From Polydactylus sextarius (taxonomy: Eukaryota; Chordata; Actinopteri; Polynemidae), in assembly GCA_016801845.1 (NCBI GenBank), contig CM028921.1, positions 10,888,775-10,952,774 on the forward strand: a stretch of 64,000 nucleotides of DNA. The letters are read 5' to 3'. The position numbers were made by a program, and so were the translations under genes. Shown in pieces: positions 56,103 to 64,000 of the stretch (position 1 is its first letter; each line of letters opens with the position of its first letter). The notes under the pieces were generated by a model that was not told where the DNA came from, did not search any database, and was given only the letters and a program-made list of their open reading frames with translations.

Positions 56103-57250
56103 GTGGGTAGATGGATTCACTTGATTTATAGGCTGATTTAACCATGAAACTGTGAAAATACAAACGTCTCCTTCTTCTATTTAAAACCAAACACATTTAC
56201 TGAAAATCCAGTTAAAGTTTTTACATACTGTAACTGTCAGATTCATTTATAAGCCCACACACAAGAATGTATATGTTTCTTAAGCTTCCAAAGCCTCATC
56301 AGTAAAACATGACTTTATGACATTATCTGCATTTGAGTGATTTTGTTTAATACACATTCCATTCATTGTGTAGTGGAAAGGAGAAAAAAAAACTGATTAA
56401 AAACTTAACTGTCAGAAAGAGGCTGTGAAAAGGCCTTGAGATTTCTGCTTCTGTGTGTGTGTGTGAGAGAGAAGAACATATGAAGGAAACTCTGGCCAAG
56501 CTCTTTATCTGTGGTGTTTAAAGAGAGAGAGAAAAAAAAGGTCAACGTGATAAAGAGGGTGAGGAGGAAGAAAAGGGAGAAAACATAAAGACACATGTTA
56601 ATGTGAAAGTGACGTGTGGATTCTACAGGTCGACTGTTGGACCTAGTTTCTCTCCTCAGCAATGAAAGGCTAGATGTTTTAATTTAATCACACAATAAGG
56701 ATTTAACTTTAAAATCACCCAGTTACACTTTCACTGCACAGTTTTTGTTTTAGAGAAGCATCGATTCAACTGTATGATCATTACGGAGGCAACTCTATTA
56801 CATTAAACACAGAGGTGTTTCTGATATTTAACCTTGCCTCAGGGGAAAACTATAGTGATACACATTCACACAAACACCTGTCCTCACAGTAATAAAGCAC
56901 CAAATGAATGTATATATACATGTGTATTTGTACTTTATCTCAAGAATGAGATGATTAAAGTTTGCTGGCCAAATGGTCAAAGTAACCTTTGAGCACATTT
57001 TTGCCTCATAAAATGTGATATTTCAGGAACATTACAATAAAATCCTTTCAAAATTAGCATTAACGTTCACTTAGACATGTGAATTCCTAGATTTTGGTGC
57101 TGAGAGAGCAAAGTTTAAGGGTCAAAACATGTTTTTTACCCAATGTGATATCTCAAGACCGCCTTAAGGGAATCAAGAGATTTTACAGAAATGTTCATTT
57201 AGATTTTCAATGATGAAGTAGTGATAAGTAGTGGTCAAAGTGCTAGTTAA

Positions 57251-57265
57251 AGGTCACAGTGACCT
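57251..57265. promoter_or_regulatory. Perfect ERE palindrome 1 in ppm1h intron 6
   Basis: AGGTCACAGTGACCT is a perfect 15-base match to the oestrogen response element AGGTCAnnnTGACCT. It is carried by a tandem repeat unit. Confidence 0.5.
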
Positions 57266-57361
57266 CACAAAACACATTTACTGAATCGTGAACTCTTGAA
57301 CTGTGATGAAATCATTTTAAATTTAAATTATTCGATTTTGGTGGTTAGATGTTAAAGGTCA

Positions 57362-57376
57362 AGGTCAATTTGACCT
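57362..57376. promoter_or_regulatory. Perfect ERE palindrome 2 in ppm1h intron 6
   Basis: AGGTCAATTTGACCT also matches AGGTCAnnnTGACCT fully. It is preceded by another AGGTCA half-site six bases upstream. Confidence 0.5.
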
Positions 57377-57476
57377 TGCAGAACATGTTTTTGACCCATT
57401 AAATGTTATATGAAGAGCGCCTTAGGGAAGTCACTAGAGATTTGGCAGAAACATTCATTTTATGAGTGGTAGTCAA

Positions 57477-57491
57477 AGGTCACTGTGACCT
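57477..57491. promoter_or_regulatory. Perfect ERE palindrome 3 in ppm1h intron 6
   Basis: AGGTCACTGTGACCT, a perfect match and the third in 240 bases. Confidence 0.5.
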
Positions 57492-57578
57492 CACAAAACA
57501 CATTTTTGCCGTGTGAAATATGATATCTCAGAAACTGTGATTAAATCCTTTTAAATTTGGCACAAACACTCATGATTC

Positions 57579-57613
57579 TGTAGTGACCTTAACATACATG
57601 CTCATACATAATT

Positions 57614-57674
<61 letters not shown>

Positions 57675-58230
57675 CAGGCCTGTGGAATTAGCTCAACCCC
57701 CACGACGAGGGTGACCTCCGAATATGTCACCACTTCCCGCCCTCCACCTCCTCAGGGCTCCCACTCTTCCCCCTCCACTGTGCCACAGTGGGATCCCACA
57801 ACCTGCCCCTGTGGTTGATGACACACATCCTCTTGTTCGGCGTAGCCGTTACGGATGTTTGATTCACCCTCCTCCCTGATAATTGTCTGTTTTTTCTGCT
57901 ATGGTGAATTCTGGGGGGGCTGTAGTGACCTTAACATACATGGTTATACATAATTCACCATAGTTTAGAAAAATGTGTGACAGTGAAAGATTTTCATGTT
58001 CAGTGTTCCTGGTCTTGAAGTGTTATTGTTAGTGAACACGGTCCCTTTAAAAGACCAGAATAATGTTTTGGGCCATGCAGGTTTTGTTTACAGGAGGCAT
58101 CATTTTTGAGTTCTGTTCTCTCTTTCATGTGTGGTCTTGTGAGAAATTGTCGCTTCTCTCTATTTTACGCAGTTTCTACACTGGTGACCCCGACGTGATA
58201 ACTGGTGTTTTGGGAATGTCCAGCGGGTGT
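57579..58230 (+). mobile_element. LTR-retrotransposon remnant (Ty3/gypsy-like), LTR-tail-LTR-PBS
   Basis: TGTAGTGACCTTAACATACATG occurs at 57579 and again at 57921, and a match of about 36 bases follows from each. The second copy runs to a TTTCTACA end at 58180, giving a 260-base TG...CA LTR. One base later comes TGGTGACCCCGACGTGAT (58182-58199), an 18-base primer-binding site complementary to the 3' end of tRNA-Trp. Just before the second LTR is a G7 purine tract resembling a PPT. Upstream of that, a + frame ends in a basic VRRSRYG stretch and stop, like a gypsy integrase tail. The element is mostly deleted and not functional. Confidence 0.7.
57616..57671. repeat. (TA)28 microsatellite
   Basis: Uninterrupted TA repeats at the point where the first, truncated LTR copy ends. 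ATAATTC or AATTC words lie on both sides of the array. Confidence 0.95.
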
Positions 58231-58239
58231 ACGGGTACC

Positions 58240-58465
58240 TGATGGTATCCGGTCACTGTGACCTCAGATTTACACATTTATTGCCTTGTGAATGTGTGAT
58301 TTCAAGATGCCATGATGGAATTGATTAAAATTTGGCACAAACATTTACACAAACTCAAAGATAAACTGATTACAATTTGGTGGCCAAAGGTCAAAGGTCA
58401 TTGTTACCTCAAAAAACATGTTTTTGGCCCTTTGATTGTGATTTCTAAAGACCACATTACTATAA
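58240..58465 (+). repeat. GGTCA-palindrome array, part 2 (beyond the LTR remnant)
   Basis: Continues the array after the LTR insertion, with cores GGTCACTGTGACC at 58251-58263 (perfect 13-base ERE core) and AGGTCATTGTTACCT near 58395 (one mismatch). Confidence 0.8.
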
Positions 58466-59976
58466 CTTTTTTTTGTTAAAATGTTACTAATGACTAATAT
58501 TATCAGCAAGAAAAATTGTACTTAATGTTGAAAGAAAGGCTCTATGCCAACGCCATCCAAGTAACTTTTTTCTTGAAGTGTTTGAAGTTGTTATTACATA
58601 AACCCCTTGTAGACCATCTATCATGCATATGTATGCATTTGTGCCTGTAGATGTATAAGTGGTGGAGACGTGAGATGAGGACAAAGCTGGTGACAGTAGG
58701 TTTTTCTGACACCACCTCCCTGTAGGTGTGTTTTGCGGCGCTGCTCAGTTCATCAGATGTAGGTCAGTCAGTGCCTGTGTTTCTTCTTCACTGGGACCCA
58801 GAACTCACTCTCTCTCTCTTTCTCTCTCTCTCTTAGTCGTCTCTGTCGTCTGCCTGCTTACTGTCTCAGCAGTGCAGACAGCCTGTGATGTATTTTTAAT
58901 CAGGTTCTACCCATAACCCAGTTCTGCTTCAGTTCAGTTTCACCCGGGCTAAGCCGGAGGTTTAAATTAGTACCCTGTCACAGTCGGCGTGGCTGATTGC
59001 TCTGATGTGTGTGGGTGTAACGTTAACTGTGTCATCCTGTATAGGTGCACTTCAGATGCTCTATAGGTGCAAAGGATAATTTTTTTCTTCTCTGCAGCTC
59101 TCTTGTCTGTGAGTGTGTAGCCTGTATGCCCACGTGCTCTGTATATGTGTATGTGTGTGTGTGTGTGTGTGGGTGTATTCTGGCATCCATGATCAAGGCC
59201 ACCCTCTAATGAAGGCACACAGGCCTGCAGCTTCCACCTCTCACCCCCGTCTCCCTACCTTTGCCTTCTCTTCCTTGGCCAGTTGGGACCAGAGGATTTT
59301 GGTTTTGTGGACAGTAATGGTTGTTGCTCAGGATGGAGGGCGTTTTTTTTTTTTTTTTTTTTTGCGAGACGCCCCAGAGTGATAAATGTTGAGCAGTCAG
59401 CTGTGTTCGTCGTGATCTGAAAGCCATAGCAACACAGAGACGAGAAAAAAACAGCAAAATAAGTCGATTAACTTGAGATGCAGAGATAGAAATAGAGATA
59501 AAGGAAGAGTGATGGTGTGGAGGTCACATGGGAGGGCAGTGACAAATGACAATGAACAGGATTCAAGCTGTTTCTCTAAAATGCCCACACCCACTGAGGA
59601 ATATGTCCACCCCCTGATCCAGTGGACAATAAATAACAGAGGAGGGAGACGAACACACACCTTCATCACTGTCATACACTTTCACACTTTCTGCATCTTC
59701 CTGTCTCGCTCTTCCCCTCTCTCCTTCCTTTTCTTTTTCCTCTCTCCACCTATGACTGATGCCTCCAGCTCCTGGCGTGCACACGCAGTCATCGGGTCAC
59801 TGCCATTAACTGTGGCCTTGTTGCGCTGCTGAAAGCAGCAGTCAATTATGAGAAGCCCCATCAAGGCTGTGCCAAAAAGGTTTTATTGGAAACGCAGCTG
59901 TCAGTTGCGCCAATTTGTCTGACTCATCCGCTGCTGACATGGGCCAGCGACAATGTCACCTCGAAAGTCTGTTGAC

Positions 59977-60009
<33 letters not shown>

Positions 60010-61874
60010 GGATGTGTAGAAGTGTGTGTATGTGGATCAGGATTCTGAACACACACTGACAGCTCTCTGTCACCCTTCTGTGCACCGAGCGGAGATGACA
60101 TCACTCGTCTCTCGTCACCTGCAGAGAGGACGACACACTCACCCTCCACCCTCCTCTCCTTTCCTGCATCCCTCCCTTTCTTCCCCTCCCCCGCTCTCTC
60201 TCTCTCTTTGACACACACATTGCAATGTATTGGCCGACCAATCAGGGCTTGAATGCTAAAGCGCTCAGTGTTGTGGTCAAACAGTGCGGCCCTTCAACGA
60301 CTCCTCGACTCTCGTGTCCCAGAGCAGAGAGCAGGTATCATAACAGGATTAATGCGCATCTTTCTCATTCTGTCATACACTCGTTATCTCAGGTCTGACA
60401 GGCAGGATTAGCTGTAAACACACATCTCGAGAGAAGGAGAGTGTCCCCAACAGCAAGCTCTGGGGATTTCATCCAACACATCTTTGAAATAATGACAGAA
60501 AAGTGTGTGTTTGTGTGTGTCTCTGTGTCTCCTAGTAGCTAAAACTTGTTGAAGGTGAATTACTCAGCAGCAGAAATTGTTAACAGAAGCTAAAACATGC
60601 TCCAGTTTTAATTACTTTTAATACTGGGTTTAGGTTTCACATCATCAAACTGCTGTTTTAGAGCTTTTTCTGCTCCATGAACATCGCAAGCGTTAGTGAG
60701 GAAACACTTCTTCCAGCTCGTTATTTCAGGCCACGGCTCCATGCTCGGATGAGTCTCAGGCTGCAGACTGTATTTCTGTGTTTGTGGAGCTGTGTTCGCT
60801 GTGATAGTCCTCGCTCTGCACACTGTTATAAAAAAATGCTGAGGGCAGCAGTATAGCGCTTGCCTAAGGTGGAAACATATGGTCTCTCTGAGTGGAACCA
60901 GCAGTAATGTAAAAACCATCCTGGTCCCTGCTAATCTGCTTCGCAGCAGCTGAAATACATTGGATAAGGTGTGTGTGAAGCACGAGAGAGTCACATGATA
61001 TTTGCAAAATAACACATTGGATTTGTACTTTGTGTATTTCTACATGTATTGCTATGAGCATTAGGGTTATGATGCATTCAAATATGTTATCTGGCCCAGG
61101 TCAGGACTCAGTCAGATTTTTGATATTCATAGCACCTGGTGTGAGTTGTGAACGGAAAACTTTATCCTGGCAGCTTTTCTGGAAAATGGCTCAAATTTGT
61201 AATGTTTCTGCTTCAGTGTAGTGACACAGCTGTTCCTGTGAAGTAAAACTGTAGAGATGGAAAAGGCTGCACACTTTCTTCATTTTTTTTGGAGCTGTAG
61301 AGGTGAAAAGTGTATCTTAAGACCTGGCATGAACACTTACAGTATTATACAGCCCCTCTTTTTTTTCCTCCACGTACTGCAGCTCAGCTCTGTCTGGTCC
61401 AAGTCTGGAGATGGTAAATTATTCATTAGTCGGGGAAGTTTAAACACTGCTTTGTGAGAAGGGAAATGTGAACGTGGATAGTCTTGCATCATTCAGCAGT
61501 TTTACATCCAAATCTTCAGATACAGACATGCATGTACACACACGGTCACCTAAAACCAACAGTTAACCAATAGTGTCTCATACTGTCTCATGGATATCTC
61601 ACTTTTTGCCAGCAGGGAGGATTTACAAGATCAGTTGGAAAGAAAAAAAGAAGGGGAATTATGCAAAGGCTCTGTGTGATGTCTGGGTGATTTTTTTCTC
61701 TCTCACCGTCTCTCTTTTTCCTCCCAGCATACTCTTTGTGTCTGTGCCAGTCGCCTCGGCAGCAGGGCCTGCAGGGGGTGCGGAGGCGATGTATCTCCGG
61801 GGCACGTGTATGCCGCCTGCCATAAACTAAAAAAAAAAAAAAAACATTAAAGTGTCCCTTTCTCCTGTTCGCAG

Positions 61875-61938
61875 GGCATATAAAACCATCGAGGACGATG
61901 ACCTGAAGTTTCCTCTAATCTATGGCGAAGGCAAAAAG
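61875..61938 (+). CDS. ppm1h: PPM1H exon 7
   Basis: Completes W356 and encodes residues 357-377: AYKTIEDDDLKFPLIYGEGK and a final K. It is a small 64-base exon whose sequence matches vertebrate PPM1H almost residue for residue. Acceptor is CGCAG and donor GTAAGA. Confidence 0.94.
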
Positions 61939-63759
61939 GTAAGAAAGTGCTCGGTGGCCTGTGTGCTGACACAGTTAGTCCCGTGGCCTCGTGTAATCAA
62001 AGCTCGCCAGGGCACCATTAGTCAGCAGCCCTCAACCCCCTTGCTGTGTGGATATGGAGGAGCCTGCCAGTGGAAAGCACTCCTGACCTCTTTTTCCACC
62101 GGGACTCACATCCTGTACCAACCTATGGCACAGAAATCTTTCCTCTAATGGACTTTATGCTTTAATATCAGTCAGCAGATAGAATACAGCACTAACATCA
62201 ACAATAGATGCTCCCATTAAATCCTCCAGTTAGATGATGGAAAGGTGATGAAAGAAAGAGGCATGTTTTAATTGGAGTATAACTTTTAGTATAACACTGA
62301 CTCGTGGGAGAAACTTGTCAGTGTTTTTGACAAAAAACACAAAGGAAAAGGTCAAGAGCTCAGCACACTGTTCATGACATTTTCCTCTCCCCTGGTGATG
62401 CTGTACATGTGCTGGTGTGCAGCATCTTGTCCTTGACGCACTGAAAAGGTCAGAGAGGAAACATGATAGATCAGACTATGTTCTCTCTGTGGCCTTCTCC
62501 ACTTTTCTCTTTTAAGCAGACAGACAGTAGCTGTATGTTTGATTGATGACTGGGGCAGATGTCACCCCACGGTGCTCTCTGCCTGCAACCACGTTGGGGT
62601 TTACCCCCGTATGCCGTTGGCCGTACCCACGTCGCGTCATCTTCCTTTGAAGTGAGTTGCGGAGATGGATGGCTAAATAGAATGGAGGGGGTTTTGAGCG
62701 AGGGAGAGGAACGCCAGAACACTTCAAAGCCCCGGCGCGCAGCCTGCTGGGCCCCAGTGCTCAACAATTAATCCCAGGATGTTTCCCATTCTCTGCCGGA
62801 GGAGCTTCACCGCCACTTTGAAATTCTCTCCCTTCTCTGGCTCCTTCTCTACTCTGCATACTGATCCAAGCTCATTCCTACCAGGCCTTACTTGCCCTCG
62901 TGCTCTCCTGCCTGTCCCTTTGTGCCACCCTTTCTCATACATTGTACAGTAGATTCAATTAGCCCAGTTCTCCAGTCAAGTGCCAGCAGCCATTTTTTTT
63001 CTCGAAGCTGCGTGATCTGTACAGACAGAAGGAATCAAAAGGATTTTGTTCAGCTAACAGATGAGTCTGAGGGCGTCTGGGTTTTGGGGAACGATCGTTA
63101 GGCACTTACACAACTGGGAGGTGCTATAATGAGCTTGCACTTATTTGCCTAAATGTTTCACATCCATCCAGATAAAGATGGTCGCAGAGTTTAGCTCGTA
63201 TTCTTCGGTGAAATGTCACAAGTGATAAATCATGTAAGTTACACTTTACAGTCATCAGCAGACATCCTGCTGTAAAGAGGATTCATAAGTAGGAGTGTAG
63301 ATGCTCATGTTTAAAAATATCTTGCTTCATACATGCAGTCACTTTCAGAAAATTACTTGATGAGCAGGAAAGATTTATACGAGCAGTCTGGGGTCAAAAT
63401 GAGCTCAGAAACACCTACACAACTGTCAAAATGCTCTATGACCTCTGATCAGACAGACATGCTCCTCCATGTTTAACTGATTATTTCACTTCATTAAAAC
63501 TTGCGTTTTAGCTACTACTTAGAGTTTTAGCTGGTTCAACTTCCTGTACTTGCCATCATTATCAACATATCAGCTGCACTCGCTCGCTCACCTCCAAATG
63601 AATAATACTCTTCATGAAATTGTTGGTTTAAGGGAGTTGTTGATCTCAGAAATCTCAGAAGCCGAGAGCCTCCAGATTTCTTAATTGGAGATGAACTTCA
63701 TTAAAGAAGGTGAACCCATTATACTTGAAGGTTAATTTGACTCCAACGATCTTTTTCAG
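61939..63759 (+). other. ppm1h: ppm1h intron 7 (1.8 kb)
   Basis: Phase 0 intron. The part at about 62480-62760 is GC- and CpG-richer than usual here and may be constrained, but no exon with splice sites and a PPM1H-like frame is seen in it. Confidence 0.88.
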
Positions 63760-63867
63760 GCTCGTGTGTTGGCAACCATCGGGGTCACAAGAGGCCTCGG
63801 GGACCACAACCTCAAAGTGCACGACTCCAACATCTACATCAAACCCTTCCTGTCTTGCTGCCCAGAG
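63760..63867 (+). CDS. ppm1h: PPM1H exon 8 (TRGLGDH motif); gene continues past the window
   Basis: Residues 378-413: ARVLATIGVTRGLGDHNLKV, then HDSNIYIKPFLSCCPE. The RGLGDH segment is a conserved PP2C motif near the active site. It is followed by donor GTGAGC at 63868. About 100 C-terminal residues, including the DG and DN metal-site motifs near the end of PP2C domains, must lie beyond position 64000, so the gene is partial here only because of the window edge. Confidence 0.95.
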
Positions 63868-64000
63868 GTGAGCTCCATTTTTAATTTGATCCTTCACCAT
63901 GTGTACAGGCAAAGGAAAATTACTTATTTACTGTAGATTTTAAACGTTGATCTATGCTCTGATCCTTATCTACAGAAGTTTGATTACAAGATCATAAATA
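63868..64000 (+). other. ppm1h: Start of ppm1h intron 8
   Basis: AT-rich sequence after the exon 8 donor. No further exon begins before the window ends. Confidence 0.85.

Larger units (their letters stand above)
56925..57578 (+). repeat. GGTCA-palindrome tandem array, 110-115 bp period
   Basis: Successive units repeat the order: AAGGTCACNGTGACCTCACAAAACACATTT, a TGTGATATCTCAAGA phrase, CCTTTNAAATTTGGCA, and ACATTCACTTAGA. Palindromic cores at 57251, 57362 and 57477 are 111 and 115 bases apart, which gives the period. Dispersed single or double copies of the same family lie at eight other places in the window, in both orientations. Confidence 0.85.
56103..61874 (+). other. ppm1h: ppm1h intron 6 (5.8 kb)
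   Basis: Phase 2 intron. It contains the best-preserved GGTCA-palindrome tandem array (56925-57578 and 58240-58465), interrupted by an LTR-retrotransposon remnant (57579-58230) with a TA array. It also has GT arrays (59152-59170, 59979-60007), a T21 run near 59343, and a conserved-looking block at about 59780-59960. No nested gene is supported. Confidence 0.85.

Overview
The window is a piece of a ray-finned (teleost) fish genome. It is AT-rich, with intron-containing vertebrate genes, many GT/AC microsatellites and long A/T runs, and several dispersed repeats common in teleost genomes. I cannot name the species. The short introns (eight ppm1h coding exons in about 26.5 kb) suggest a fairly compact genome.

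Two genuine protein genes are visible, both on the + strand. The first is a complete two-exon arginine-vasotocin/vasopressin V1a-type receptor gene (avpr1a; exons 12694-13639 and 14262-14545, 409 codons from the first ATG). The second is the 5' four-fifths of ppm1h, a PP2C-family phosphatase. Eight coding exons (37324-63867) join in frame into 413 codons, and the C-terminal exons lie beyond the right edge. AVPR1A and PPM1H are also neighbours in the same orientation on human chromosome 12, so this is conserved synteny. The two genes are not functionally coupled as far as is known: one is a Gq-coupled hormone receptor at the plasma membrane, the other a Golgi/vesicle-associated phosphatase for Rab GTPases.

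Layout: 1-12.7 kb is gene-free upstream DNA with repeats and one conserved-looking GC-richer block (about 7.45-7.6 kb). avpr1a and its 3' UTR occupy 12.7-15.8 kb. The 15.8-37 kb intergenic stretch carries old transposons, a pogo-like MITE (22071-22588) and decayed pieces of an enoyl-CoA hydratase-domain gene resembling echdc3. These pieces include an inverted duplication (25.16-26.17 kb) and a third exon fragment at 27.6 kb. ppm1h runs from 37 kb to the window end. Its introns contain a hAT-like MITE, a Tc1-like remnant, a decayed partial duplicate of exon 4, a 110-115 bp tandem repeat that carries perfect oestrogen-response-element palindromes, and an LTR-retrotransposon remnant interrupting that repeat.

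I found no clearly new biological system. The observations most worth checking are the inverted echdc3-like pseudogene pair, the vestigial exon-4 duplicate, the repeat-borne ERE cluster with its nested LTR element, and a homeodomain-site cluster in ppm1h intron 3. Repeat family names and all conserved-noncoding calls rest on recognition by eye, not on database searches.
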